Assembly: GCF_902459465.1 (NCBI RefSeq)
Contig: NC_047063.1
Location: forward strand, 25,341,055 to 25,405,054
Direction of reading: 5' to 3'
Length of the DNA: 64,000 nucleotides
Source: Asterias rubens
Lineage: Eukaryota > Echinodermata > Asteroidea > Forcipulatida > Asteriidae
Part shown: piece by piece, positions 43,030 to 56,100 of the stretch
Layout of the letters: each line of letters opens with the position of its first letter
Position numbering within the stretch: position 1 is the first letter of the stretch
The notes under the pieces: generated by a model
What the model was told of the DNA's origin: nothing
Database searches by the model: none
Seen by the model: only the letters and a program-made list of their open reading frames with translations
Translations under genes and position numbers: made by a program

Positions 43030-45690
43030 CTCATCATGCATTCTGCACGTCGCCGCTTTTATAGCATTTGGCCACGTGCACACGTGATCGCGCTAACCAA
43101 TAGCACGCGCTGTGCGGAGTCACTGCTTTTGGGATCGTTCCATTCCTCGCACAGGGGCGTTCTACCTCTGTTGCGCCACAATAGTAACGTTTTCTCGGTC
43201 AACTTCGGAAAACGAGCAGCAGAAGTACAGGGTACTTTACGCACCAAAATAATGTATTTGCCTTTTCATGACTTAGAACTTTTTGTAATATTTATCAAGT
43301 TTAAAAGACTGTCGTTTTAATAACAGAAGGAATTGTCTTCCATCACTATCCAAAAAGCCCCTCACTATTCATATCACATCTTATTATCAATTACAACATC
43401 AGGTGTCTCTAAACAACATCCATTGCAGAATGCCAAAAGGTATACCATCACATTTTATCTTTTCCGATCCCAAAGAAAGGTGATGCATTTTATACAATCT
43501 TACCTTAACAGCAAAACCTTTGTGATGATACACCAATAGAGTCCAATACAGTTAAAAACTTCTTCGTCAATCGTCAATAAACCATGGAGCTATAAAGGAT
43601 AAATTCACATGACCAAACCTCAAACAAACGCACCTTTCAACAAACTTGATTTGCTATAAATATTCTCTTTCTTACAATACTCAGTGGTGTTATTCTCAAC
43701 TTACTCTATGTCCTCAACAACTGTTCTGCCCCAGGAATGTAAACAGACAAATAATGACCTCGACCAATAGACCTTTCTTTTGCAACGTCACAGCCCGAGT
43801 TTTTGCCAACCCAGATTGGAAAACTATGGAAAGCCATATGTGCAAATCAAGAAAAGATCGATATTTTTTTGTACCAATGAACCAAATTTGTTCATTTTGT
43901 TTAAAACAAAACAACTAATTATGAGAGGTATTTTATTTAATTGAAAGTTTGAAGAAAATGTTGAATTTGGTTAAAACATCTGTTTTTACGATTTAATGAT
44001 TTACTAACATTCGGCCGACCATGCCAACCAAGGCGGTTTGCTATAGTGACCTCGTGACAGACCAAGTACAAACATGGTGTGACCCATATTGATCCAAATT
44101 GATTGATCTTGCGCGGCGTATTGTTTTGAGGCATTGCGGGTAGAGGCATTGGAGCTAGGCATTTCATTCCTCAATGGGTGAGGTCAAAACTATTGCAGTT
44201 TGGCGATTATTTAAATATGAATGCTACGACTTCTAGGTGCATGCCGTCACCACGAGAGGGCGAGTGTGATCGTTCGATTAGCTCTTGTTGTCAGGGGCTC
44301 ACCCGAGAGTGAGCACTGCGGGGTCGACCCAGGAAAGCTTAACTAACGCATCATAGCTCTATGGACAAGACCAGTTCTATGGAGAGAGAGAGAAAAAAAC
44401 TATTGAACAAAATTAACCTCGAGGTGGCGCTCTAACCCTCACTATGCATAGGACTTTTCATCAAACAGACAAAAATGCGCTCAGTGCTATTAAAAAGAGG
44501 CATAGAGCCTAACACGGTAAAGTTGGCCTGATAAAACAAGGAATCAAATCAGATAAATCATAAATGGGAATCTTCTCAGAAAAATAGTTTTTTTTTATAG
44601 CATGTTCAAAGGAAATGTTCTTCCTCGACTTGGTGACAAAAATTAACATTATTTTTGTTAGTACTCAAATCTTTGTCTTTGGTTATAAACAGATTGTCTG
44701 GATATAATTAAAGCCGAGACGATTTGAGATGGAACGTTTTTTTTAGAACTCTGATGGACAACCCCCCCCCCCCCCCCGCGTTAATGAAAACAACGTTTGC
44801 TCTTCAGAAGAAAGGGAACTGTGGCTATTAATTTGAGAATACACTGCCATGCAACATTGCAACATGATGTATGATTCTCCTTACTATTGAAGAAACTGTG
44901 AAATTGCTGATTGTTTTCTTGATGATATTGGAGTAGTGAAAAACGACGTTCAAACAATATCATTGGCAGAACACTCCCAGTTGATATAGGCCTACCATTT
45001 TTATGTATGCCATGACCCTAAAGTGCAATGTACACGTACCACCCCTCCACCTCTCTTTTACTATGATGAAGGGAACCGCTCCCTCTCTGGTCGACCTATC
45101 AGCTGCTCCCAGCATGTACACAATACAAAACGTTTAACCCGAAATAATCTGCACGTAAATCGGTCAGGCAGATGCACTAACACCATTAGATTTATGAAAG
45201 AAACTGTTGCTAAAATCCCTAAGGGATTCTCGCATTTTATTTTGTATTTTTACGTGTTTTTACATAACGTTTGTGAAGACATTTCTCTTGAATTGCAATT
45301 CACACAATGAAAATTGGTATTAATTTCCAAATTAAGGAAAATACAAAGGTTCGGCCGGCCATTCGAAAAGTGCCTTTAATTTTTCCAAAGGTGATCTATA
45401 CATTTTCATTAAATCTGCCGTTACTTCCCTCGACAAGTCATAAATGGTCACATTAGACCCGACTAATCAACTGCAACGCTGCCTAAAGGAAAACAGTTCA
45501 CAAACCAAACCCGAACATTGACAATGACGATAGAACGTACGGCTGTTTTATGTCTGAAACGCTTTACCATGTTTTCCTAAGATGACAACTCGTTCTGTAC
45601 AGGTCAGCCTTATTGGCAATGCGGTTATAACGATGGAAACAAAAGCTATTTCAGTATAATGTACTCATGTGACTGACTGGTCTATCAACC
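43030..45690. other. Gene-free stretch
   Basis: No exon recognised. There is a GC-richer patch with an inverted CCAAT and CACGTG near 43,060-43,160, possibly promoter-like but with no gene attached, and a C homopolymer at about 44,762-44,777. Confidence 0.35.
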
Positions 45691-46226
45691 ATCCCTCCCA
45701 CCATGGAGGGAGAAACTCCACACACTTCCCCCAGGGAACTAACACAGTCGGCCATTTTGTCTATCAACCATCCCTCCCACCATGGAGGAAGAAACTCCAC
45801 ACACCTCCCCCAGGGAACTAACACAGTCGGCCATTTTGTCTATCAACCATCCCTCCCACCATGGAGGAAGAAACTCCACCTCCCCCAGGGAACTAACACA
45901 GTCGGCCATTTTGTCTATCAACCAACCCTCCAACCGTGGAGGAAGAAACTCCACACACCTCCCCCAGGGAACTAACACAGTCGGCCATTTTGTCTATCAA
46001 CCATCCCTCCAACCATGGAGGAAGAAACTCCACCTCCCCCAGGGAACTAACACAGTCGGCCATGTTGTCTATCAACCAACCCTCCCACCGTGGAGGAAGA
46101 AACTCCACACACCTCCCCCAGGGAACTAACACAGTCGGCCATTTTGTCTATCAACCATCCCTCCCACCATGGAGGAAGAAACTCCACACACCTCCCCCAG
46201 GGAACTAACACAGTCGGCCATTTTGT
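45690..46226. repeat. Minisatellite, 79/75-bp units, seven copies
   Basis: Units begin at 45,703, 45,782, 45,861, 45,936, 46,015, 46,090 and 46,169 (ATGGAGGAAGAAACTCC or GTGGAGG variants). Unit lengths run 79, 79, 75, 79, 75, 79 and a partial; the short units lack CACA in ACTCCACACACC. Copies are almost identical, so the array is young. Frames are open on both strands only because the unit lacks stops. Confidence 0.92.
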
Positions 46227-46239
46227 GGTGTCAAAATTT

Positions 46240-49200
46240 GGAGGCATACTGGTGTGGATCAATAATTATATTGTACCTTAAAAACATTATTTCTAATCGT
46301 ATGCACTTCATATACTAAACGGTTTCAAACGCTTTTCATAGACCAACTCGCCCGATCCAAACAGTGTGTCCCTGAACGCCGTTTGCGCATTAGACCTCGT
46401 ATGAACAGCCGAATGTAAAAAAAAACACTCAATCGTGTTAACAAATTAATGTTTAAACCAAACTCAACATTATTTGCTAACTTAAATCTCTCATTGTGAT
46501 AGGTTATTTTGTTTCTACAGATTCAACACTATTTTTGAATAGTTAAATGACACTAGTCAACTTTGGCCATGTGGTTTTGATTTGCATTTATGGCTTTCCA
46601 TAGAATTCGAACCTCTGTTGCCAACAACCTGGGCTGTGACATTGATATAACTCTATGGTTTAATCATAGAGTTTTATATAACTCGTCAAATTACAATAAG
46701 TATAGTCACATTTTATATTTTTATTAAATGTGCAAATTTGCCTTAGACTGTGCGCTTTTGGCTTTAAACAGATGTTGTTGTTTAATTAATAATAATAATA
46801 ATATTATGGTAAGACTATGTGTTTTTAAAATTCCTCGAAACCTCGAAAAAGTTTGTGGAACCAAATTTTGACAGACCGCAAGATCGGCTTCGAGTCCTAT
46901 GATGTTCCGCATGATAACAGTATTATGTTGTTTCACATTGCTCACAATACGCATGGTTTTCACATTACTCAGACTGGTACTTCGTTTTACCCAAAGCAAA
47001 CACTGAGCAGTCAAGATTGATTCTCGTTGTGACACTTTTTTGTTAATTTACCGAGAGGAATGTACGAATGTTAGCTCTAATCATACATCACTCATCGCAA
47101 AGCATCCTGCCCTCTGTCAATGTTGTATCTGCTTTAAAGGTGAACTCAAATTCCCTTAAACCTCAGCTCAGTGGAAAGTGGTTTCTTAAAGCATAAAAGG
47201 GAACTGTTTATCAAGAGAGCAGTATGGCGGGAACAAATCTTATTCTTAATTGGGAATATTGTATGAAATTATTCACATGCTAGAGCCCTTTGCATCATTT
47301 AGTTCATGGCTCAGTTTTGATATACTTATAATTTGTGATATTGATATAAACAAAAGTCACTTCTTGGATTGTTATTTCCCAAGACACCAAACAGCCGTCG
47401 AGTTACAAAGCAAAATTACCTCAGTCCGTCCGTTCGTGAAGCGGTAGTTTCCTGTCTGTGGGCTATCACAGTGACGGCAGGTGTCCTCAAAATCCTCAAC
47501 ACTTCAAATAAAGTGACTGTTGCATGAACACAAAAATTAACAGACGCTCACATTACATTTTCTGCTTTGAAATTCATTGCGATCTAATTTAAATTGAAAC
47601 AGCCGTAAAGTGTACCCATGGAAATCTAAAAGTTGGGACTGTTGTCATGTACAACAATATAGAAAACGCCCCCTTTGGGCAAGCTTGACAGCGTAACCAA
47701 ACTATCGTAAATACTTTGCTCTATGTAGAATGATGAAGGATTGAATGAAGGCAAAATGTTTATATCTTTGACCAATTTTGGTAGCATTGAAGCATCGCTG
47801 GGAGAAACTATAAAGTAGGATTGGTATGCCTATATCCTTGATCTATAAACCAAAGTGTCTTTTTATTTGCTTTGTGTTTAAACTTGGTATATGTCAACGA
47901 TGAATCAGTATAGGCCCTACTCGAGACAAACTGCATTGACTATGGATAGACGAACAGACTCTATATAGTCTTTATCTTTCTGCAACAGTGCAAGAAAAGC
48001 GAAACCAAAGACAAACTGCATAGGCGCATAATATAGACAAACCATCTCTATGTGTAATAGATAGACTGACCAATGGGTGTGTCATTACCAGTCAATGAAT
48101 TCAAATTATCGCGACCTAATTCTATTGGGTATTTGTTTTTTGCTTGTTTTCGGGGCTGTTCGGACTTATAACGCATATTTTTCAAGAGATACAATGCGCT
48201 GCTAAAAATGTTATGCATTGTCAACTTTAAGGGCGAGAAGAGAACAGCGTTTGTAATTTAGTCTGGAGTGAGTTGATTTTTGTGATTTGGTTGAGAGTTC
48301 CAGCATCACGAACAATGTTTATCCACAGTAACCCTAAGTAACGATAGATCTGACATGCACTACACAGTGATTGGACCCAACCTTATCCTGCTTACGAACA
48401 TTTCCCTTTCCAGTATTGTCGCATGCCAACAGGAATTGCGCATAACATTTCGATATATTTCTCCTCTACAAAAAGGAGTATAAGGTCTATAGTGTTGTAA
48501 AACAGGTCGCTTATTGTTATTTCGCTTGCAGAAATAGTGCCAGTGGCGTAGCTAGAGGGGGAATAGCGCCCCCCCCCCTCCGCCCCAGAAAAATGTTTAG
48601 GTGTTAAAGTTTTGCCATATAAGAAGTATTTATATGGTCCACCCAAAATTTAAATGGTGCGCACGCATCGCAAAAACGGGCAAAAATGGCTTGAATTGGG
48701 CATTCGTAGTCACAAAATGTTTAGAATCCCACGGGTGCCGATGAAACTTCGCTCCATATTGGTTATTAAATGGGTGAGGACACGTGTTTATGTTTTAACA
48801 GTTAGGCTTCATGCAAATTAGCTCACATCAGTGTCACAAGAAAGCTGAATATATACGCGCCTGGATACCCCTCCCCCCCCCCCAACATTTCGGTTACCGG
48901 TATTCGCCAGCAAACAGGAGCTGTGCTAAATGATAACAATTTCTCTTACGGTGTTACGCATGCTTGCAAACAGAAACTGTGCGTTCAGAATTCGCTATTT
49001 CCGCCTTTTACAAAGTACAAAGAGGAGTATAGTGCTTAACAGACAGTTAGTTGTTTTGCCTGCATACAAACCAGAGATGTGCACAAACTCATTCGCTTAC
49101 CGGCATTTTGCCTCAAACAGGAGTAGTGCATGCTCGCGCAAACGTTTCGCTTAGCGGCATTTTGGCTTTCGTTTCAGGAGTTGTGCTTACCAATTTTTTC

Positions 49201-49780
49201 CAATGCCGGTAGTTATGGGGAAAGGTAAGAGTATAGCGATAAGCCACGCCCGTTTCAAGTTGGATTAAGTTAATTGGACCTCATTACAAGTTAATGTGTG
49301 AATATAAACTTTGAACGGCAATGTTGTGCAGACTGTGATTTGTCTCTAAAAGGACATCATTTAATACATTGTCACCCATAGACCCACTTGCAATAAAATT
49401 CATTTATCTTTGACAAGAAAGTTTTTGTTTGACATCACAAAAAACTGGCAAACCACAACGGCTCTTTTTAACGCATTTTAAAAGTTGACTTTTGTTCTGT
49501 CTCTCTCAATCCAATGATTTGAGGCAATATTGACATTCTTTCTAAACGTTTGTCATAAATATTTGAAGGCAATTCTCGACTTGAAACGTATGAGCAGTCC
49601 ACATACCATATATTATTCAGATATTGAGTTTTCTGATTAATAATAATAACTGCACTCTGCTGTACACAGTGTACTTTCTCTGCCCAGTAAAATGTCATGG
49701 CGGGCGAATATGTAATTAATATATCAACAATGTTATAGCTTGATTTCCGTTGATTTGCCAAAAGATGCTATCGAGTTGCA
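46240..49780. other. Gene-free stretch with old repeat debris
   Basis: No gene recognised. A short palindrome AACTCTATGGTTTAATCATAGAGTT-like lies near 46,650-46,675. From 48,895 to 49,190 a degenerate repeat with GCTTACCGGCATTTTGC and CAGGAGTTGTGCTTA variants recurs four times. GTGGCGTAGCTAG near 48,543 is a common retroelement motif. Confidence 0.4.
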
Positions 49781-49849
49781 GTAATCACACATTGAGTCCA
49801 TTGACATTTTGCAAAGCAGGTGATATCGCCTTGTCACAGGGCAAGTGAA

Positions 49850-50429
49850 GCGAAGAAGCTATCAATTTATACCTTGTTTTTCTTGCTCTTGTTGAGCGCC
49901 GGTGGAAACTTTCCGCTGCACCGGCTATGCAATCAATGAGACAATGGAGACCCAGCTCAGTCCGCGTCAAAACCACCTGCCCTAGCGCGGGCAATCATCA
50001 GTTACTACCCTCATCAAAGCCCATAAAATCCCCCCTCACACACACTAGCCATGCATAGCCAGCCAATGGCCCGGGCAAACCCCAACGACTTCCGCCGAAT
50101 CGATTTCTACAAATCACTTTTCATACAGGGGGGCTGAGGAACCTGGCTTCCTGAGCGAGGCCTGCGTCAAATAAGCCCGTTCATTTTGTCCATCTCATCT
50201 GCCTTCCTGTCTATAGTCCTGCAATGATAATATGGAGAGAAACTGCGAGAAAGGGCAGGTGTTTTCCAGTGTGTAACCGCAGGGTTGGATAAGCCGAGTA
50301 AAACCGGCCCGCGTCCGACTCGATACGCCACTTTCTCGCTTGCCGCTCTCGCACCTTCGTCTGTATTGGCCGGGCCCAAGGAGCGTGGAGACGGCGTATA
50401 AACAGCCACCGCTTCCCCTTACTTGCTGA
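49850..50429 (+). promoter_or_regulatory. Probable Pox-neuro promoter region (TATA, CCAAT)
   Basis: A GC- and CpG-richer block stands out from AT-rich flanks. It has a TATAAA at 50397-50402, an inverted CCAAT (ATTGG) at 50365-50369 and a CCAAT at 50063-50067. The expected start site, 25-32 nt past the TATA box, is about 50,425-50,432. The next feature is a gtaagc donor 50-60 nt later, consistent with a short 5'UTR exon. Assignment to Pox-neuro is by position and strand. Confidence 0.6.
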
Positions 50430-50487
50430 TCGATACGGTGATTCTACGGGAGAGATTCGTCCATCGAACGGTTGCAGATCTAACGCG
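50428..50487 (+). other. Probable 5'UTR exon 1 of Pox-neuro
   Basis: Runs from the inferred start site to the donor AACGCG|gtaagc. It has no ATG. It is inferred to splice to the acceptor at 53,014, which lies directly upstream of the coding start. Confidence 0.5.
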
Positions 50488-50933
50488 GTAAGCACGATTT
50501 TTCAGGAGATTTTGGGAATGGAAAGTTTACAGAAAAATATACAATATTTGGAAATAACCAAAAAAGCTTTCTCTAACGGGATGTGAAACACCCGGGTAAT
50601 AATCAAACGTTAATATCCAAAGACATCTTTTTTATTCTCAATTTGTAAATTTCGTTATCAGATTACTTTCAAATAAGCTAGACTTTAAAGATTCTTTCTC
50701 ACAAATCTTTCGCGATTTTATTTCATTTCAATTGAAACTACTTGGGTGAAACATTCGGCATTACCCAAACAACAACCGATATAAACATGAGCAATTCATC
50801 TACATGTATATTCCTGAACTTATAGGGCCTATTTCAACGTAGAGACCTCTTTTACCACTTCTTCACGGGAAAGTACACTCTTGGGTTTTGAAGAGTTAAT
50901 AAGTTCCTTCCTCTAATTTTCAATAAATTTAAC

Positions 50934-51158
50934 GAAGTTGTGTGCTTTCAGGATGCTTAATTCCGAGACCTCAAATTCTAAATCTGAGGTCTCGAAATCA
51001 AATTCGTGGGAAATACATCTTTCTCGAAAACTACGTCACTTCAGAGGGAGCCGTTTCTCACAATGTTTTATACTATCAACCTCTCCCCATTACTCGTAAT
51101 CAAGAACGGTTTTATGATAAAAATTATCTTGAGTGATTGCCAATAGTGTCCACTGCCT
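50934..51158. mobile_element. TTAA MITE, 5'-truncated copy (AGGCAGTGGACAC family)
   Basis: Ends CAATAGTGTCCACTGCCT followed by TTAA (51159-51162); the left end is missing. Confidence 0.75.
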
Positions 51159-52528
51159 TTAAATTATTTTAGACGGAAGTTATAGTTCTTTTGAGGATTA
51201 ATATTGATAATGAGTAAGCTGAAATTAAAACAAAATGTGTAAATTTTGTTTTTATAACAACGAATTTTGTACTTTTTATTTATACAAAATAAACGGGCAT
51301 AGACATTGGGCCGAATAAATAAAAACTATAAGCATTTGCTTTTTAGCCTTTTACTTAAATCCTTATAAATAAAAGTAAGCCTTAATATTGCTAGTAATTG
51401 GTCGAACTATCGGGTAAAAGCAATGCTTGAGGGACTCTTCTTATTGAGATGTAAATAAAACCGACATTTTACTATTACCTGTGTGGTTTCACAAGATACT
51501 GGGCCGTAAAAAGGCCAGCATTAACAAATTTCGATAAGTTTAAGATCAGGCATAAGAATTTGTCCAAATCTCTATAAATAACCTTTTACTGGAAAAACAC
51601 CATTTACTTGAACGGATTAGTAAATGGTCAGAGAAAAGCACAATAGCGGGGTATTCAAGAGTATAACAATAGAGGCATGGACTCGCAGATCAATAGCGAT
51701 TAACTGAAATGTAGGCGGGGCAGTTTCCACTTTTTGATGGCGGCAGTGGCTATGATGAGGAAACAGCCAGCCTCTCCACACCAGAGCTCCAGAGATTGGT
51801 ACTTTTAGAGCAATTAAAGTACACAACAAATTTATAAGTAACATTTATAGTTGGGTCATTATGCCAAGGGAAAAATAACTCTTTAATACTGACCCGATAC
51901 CGAGCCATATATGCAACACTGTTGTGTAAGTAAAATCTCAAGCTCCTCGAACAGTAGCTTGTAAAAATACAAGTAATTGCTACAGTATGTTAGTACAATG
52001 TCGTTTTTATTTATATGTCTATAAGTGAAAGGTAATCCCGCGAGCAAAATGTTCATGCCTGATCTTTGACTTTTTAGTCTTCTTGCTAATGCTGGACCTT
52101 TAACTTGATAAGTAATTGCTAGGTTTTTTTTATTCGGCCCATTGAAACCATTTGGATTGCTCGTTTTTATAACAACATAAAAAAGAAGATATAACTGCTA
52201 ATGACAAATAAAACTGATTATATGAATTTCGTTCCTTTTTTCTGATCTTTTTCGTCAATCGTTTTAGAAGAGCTTGTTGTATTAATTTTTTTCATTTTTC
52301 TTCTTTTCAATAACTGTAAAATACTGCTAATACCTATTAGAAAGTCAATATTCTGGAGCATCTTGTCTGTAAATTTAGCAATAATTGTATGTCGATAACT
52401 CAAACAAACGAAGACATAATCAAGTGACTCCGTTTCACCACTTTCATACCTTTTTATGAAAAACATGGGAACTTAAGAGCTTCGGTTTGTTAAGTTATCT
52501 CACAATTTATTTTAATAAAAATGCTTAA

Positions 52529-52873
52529 AGGGAAGGTACACGTTTGGTAATTTACTGTCAAAGACCAGTGTCCTCACTTGATCTATCCCATCATAAGCAT
52601 AAAATAACAAGCCTGTGAAAATTTGAGCTCAATTGGTCATCGGAGTTGCGAGAAATGATGAAAGAAAAAACACCCTTGTTGGACGGATTTGTGTGCTTTC
52701 AGATAGGAATAAAAGACTTCTAGCTAGCAGTCTTTTATACAAAAACTACGTTACTTTATGGGGAGTCGTTTCCCACAATGTTTTATACTACCAACAGCTC
52801 CCCAATGCTCGTTACCAAGTAAGTTTTTAAGTTAATATTTCGTTTGAGTAATTAACAAACGTGTACCTTCACT
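52529..52873. mobile_element. TTAA-flanked MITE, AGGGAAGGTACACG family
   Basis: TTAA at 52525-52528 and 52874-52877; termini AGGGAAGGTACACGTTTGG and its complement (AAACGTGTACCTTCACT). Its interior shares GAGCTCAATTGGTC and TTTCCCACAATGTTTTATAC with the AGGCAGTGGACAC family, so the two families share an ancestor but have different tips. Confidence 0.85.
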
Positions 52874-53014
52874 TTAAGGCCCAGTCTTTCTGTCACCTTT
52901 AGCTTTGTTTTACAAACGGTCTTTCTTTATTGCCAAATTGAACTTGGTACAAATTTAGTTTGGCATAAAATTGAAATATGCTCCTCTTTAATCTAGTGTT
53001 TTTCTTGATTGCAG

Positions 53015-53102
53015 GCATACAATTATTAAAGTAGTACATCGTCTCTAAGCCTCAACGATTCAGACGCGTCGTCATATATTGCAGTCACCATGCCACACAC
53101 AG
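53015..53102 (+). CDS. Poxn: Pox-neuro exon 2 (5'UTR end and start codon)
   Basis: Follows a tttcttgattgcag acceptor. ATG at 53,090 gives MPHT plus one G (phase 1) before gtgagg. [14 protein letters not shown] across the junction matches the family N terminus exactly, which fixes the start. Confidence 0.88.
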
Positions 53103-56100
53103 GTGAGGGGAACTTTTTGCATTTATTTCACCCAAATCAAGTCATTTATTTTAAAAACAACAAGAACAGCAACAACGACAACAACAACAAAAATTCGCTT
53201 TTGAGTCGCACAAGTTTGCATTTCTTTCGCATTTCTGCTTAACAACAATATTGTTTTTTTACAACAATATTGTTCCCCACCTCAAATCAAACTTATATTT
53301 TATACATTACATAATGTCCATGCAGTTTCTAAATGTTGCTCTGAATCTTGACTATAGCTTTACGAACACTGTTAGTTTAGTGGACACTATTGGTAATTAT
53401 CAGCATAAAACCTCACTTGGTAACGAGTAATGGGGAGAGGTTGATAGTATAAAACATTGTGAGAAACGGCTCCCTTCGAACTAACGTAGTTTTCGAGAAA
53501 GAAGTAATTTTCCATGAATTTGATTTCGAGATCTCAAGTTTAGAACTTGAGGTCTCGAAATCAAGCATCTAAAAGCACACAACTTCGTGTGACAAGGGTG
53601 TTTTTTTCTTCATAGTTATCTCGCAACTCCGACGACCAATCGAATCCAAATTTTTACAGGTTTGTTATTTTATGCATATGCTGATATACACCAAGTGAGA
53701 AGACTGGTCTTTGACAATTACCAATAGTGTCCACTGTCTTAATTGCCAATACGGTTTACATACCCCTATCTATAGTGTTTGGGCAAACATTGTATGTTCC
53801 TGTTTTGACTGTAGCTTTACGAAAGCTCCATATACGGTTTACATTTACGAGGGACCACTACTCTTACTCGACAAATGCATATTTCTTGTACAAATACACG
53901 ACAGCTGCATTCGTGTAGAGTCATGTCTTGTTTCCCTTCAGGTGTTAGTTATTTACACCAAGCGTAGATTGAAGGCGTTACTACAACAAAACGTAATAAT
54001 ATGATTTACTCCATCCAATGAAATAATTTATTATAATATTCAGGATATTTATAGTTGGCATGAGAGGCCAGTTACATCCATGACAACCACGTCATAAAGA
54101 ATCATCGACTGTTCTCCAGATTACTTACATTAAATAAATCAGAAATAAACGGCGCGTCGTAGGCACCAACCCGGCAATACCAACATTATCGATTATCCCA
54201 CATCAATCACGAACCTGGGAAAGTTGAAGCTCAATCGGTCATACGGGTCACAAGAAAAAAACAAGAAGAAAATCCAAGATCACTGTTTTCAAAAAACGTT
54301 TAACTGAATTTCTCAATTGATAGGCTTTCAAGTCACAGTGGTTAGGTTCACTTTTATTACACCTGGCCATCTTAGAATGGGCTTGTCTTGTCTGTTTGTA
54401 TAGTTGTCTTGCTTTGGTTTGTCAGTGTTATGTTTCAATTCCATCATTGGTTTACAATTAATTGTTCTAGGTGTCACATGTTTTTTTAAGTTTACATTCA
54501 TTGTTTCTTATACTGTTATATTGTTTTCGTTAATATTGTATCTTGTACTGTTTGCTGAAATCTTGGCCGAATAAATAACAATAATAATAATATAAAAAAA
54601 AACAGGATCCGCCCTGTAGCATACCTTGCCCGTGTTTATCTTGCCCATATTGCCCGTGCATCTTGCCCGTATGTTGTACATTTTTATAGACTTTTGCGGC
54701 TTGTAGTGTTTTTTTGTACTGTTTTATGGTAAAACAACTTTATGCATTTTTTTTTTTTTAATTTGATATCATAAGGGCGAAATGAGTTTCCTATCGTGGA
54801 TAATAAAGTGAATCAAATTGAATTGTGTTATAACATTTTTAATTTACTTTTGATAGTGGACCTAGTTTTATCCGTTTCTGCATTTCTTGAAGCTGGTAGA
54901 GCTTGAATGGTTGCATTCAGTAAGAATCTCGATTTCAAACGAGATTCTGCGAGATTGAAACAAGTTGGATAATACATGACTATGTCTTATTAATTTGAAG
55001 ATGGAACCTATTATATGCGGGAGGCAGACAAAGGCCATCACTATCTCATAATTTCGTAATATCTGACAGTTATGGTTTTGATTTGGAAATGTAATGGAGG
55101 AGTTCTTTAATAGAGTCCCAAAGGTGTAATTTTCAGGCTGTTCTTAACGAAGTAAACGTTTCTTTTCGTTCACCCAAACAGGGCAAGCCGGTGTGAATCA
55201 ACTAGGGGGTGTTTTCGTGAATGGTCGCCCGTTACCTGACTGTGTCCGAGCTCGAATTATCCAGCTGGCTCAGCTAGGTGTCAGGCCATGTGATATATCA
55301 AGACAGCTTCTTGTGTCTCATGGTTGCGTCTCTAAGATCTTGACAAGATTCTTCGAGACAGGGTCTATTCGACCAGGCAACATTGGGGGCAGTAAACCTA
55401 AGGTGAGCTTTAGCTTTTGGAATGGAAGGAAGTAACGTACTTTCCATATAAAATATTCAACATTTATTTACTATCAATTTGATGTGTAAAACTTACATGT
55501 GTGACAAATTGGACATACTAAAAGTGTCTCTTGAAAAATGAAAGTTCCATTTGAATATTTGAAAGAGTATAGCTTACTCTGAGGAATTCCACATGGATGA
55601 ATACCAAACGAAGAAGGTTTTGAATCATGTTCGGCTAAAGATGCATTGTTTGTGTTTGGATGAAAGCCTAAATAAAACAATCAACTTTCTTAAAGCCATT
55701 GGACACTTTCAGTAAACAGTATTGTCCAAGGCCCACACTTCGTGTATCACAACTTCTATATAAAATAACAAACCTGTGAAAATTTAGGCTCAATCGGTCA
55801 TCGGAGTCGGGAGAAAATAATGGGAAAACCCACCCTTGCTTCCGCACGTTTCCTCGTGTCATGACAAGTATTTAAAAAAAAAATCGTAATTCTCGCTATC
55901 GAGAACTGATATTGTTTTAATGTTTTCTCAAAAAGTAAAGCATTTCATGGAATAATATTTCAAGAGAAGTCTTTCACCATTACCTTCTGTTAACCCAGAA
56001 GTAATTTGTAAATCTATGAACTTTTTTTTCTGTACCGAAAGTGTATAATGGCTTTAAGCGAACGAATAATAAGAAGGCGTACATGTTTGAGTAATGAAAA

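Noticed and set aside
43059..43247. CpG-richer patch with CCAAT and CACGTG, possible promoter
   Set aside because: No exon or splice donor can be linked to it on either strand.
45703..46281. Several 60-115-residue frames on both strands
   Set aside because: They are translations of the 79/75-bp minisatellite and shift frame between units.
47425..47505. Minus-strand exon-like DTCRHCDSPQTGNYRF with a gtaatt donor
   Set aside because: Cysteine spacing fits no family I can name, the acceptor has a poor pyrimidine tract and no partner exon was found.
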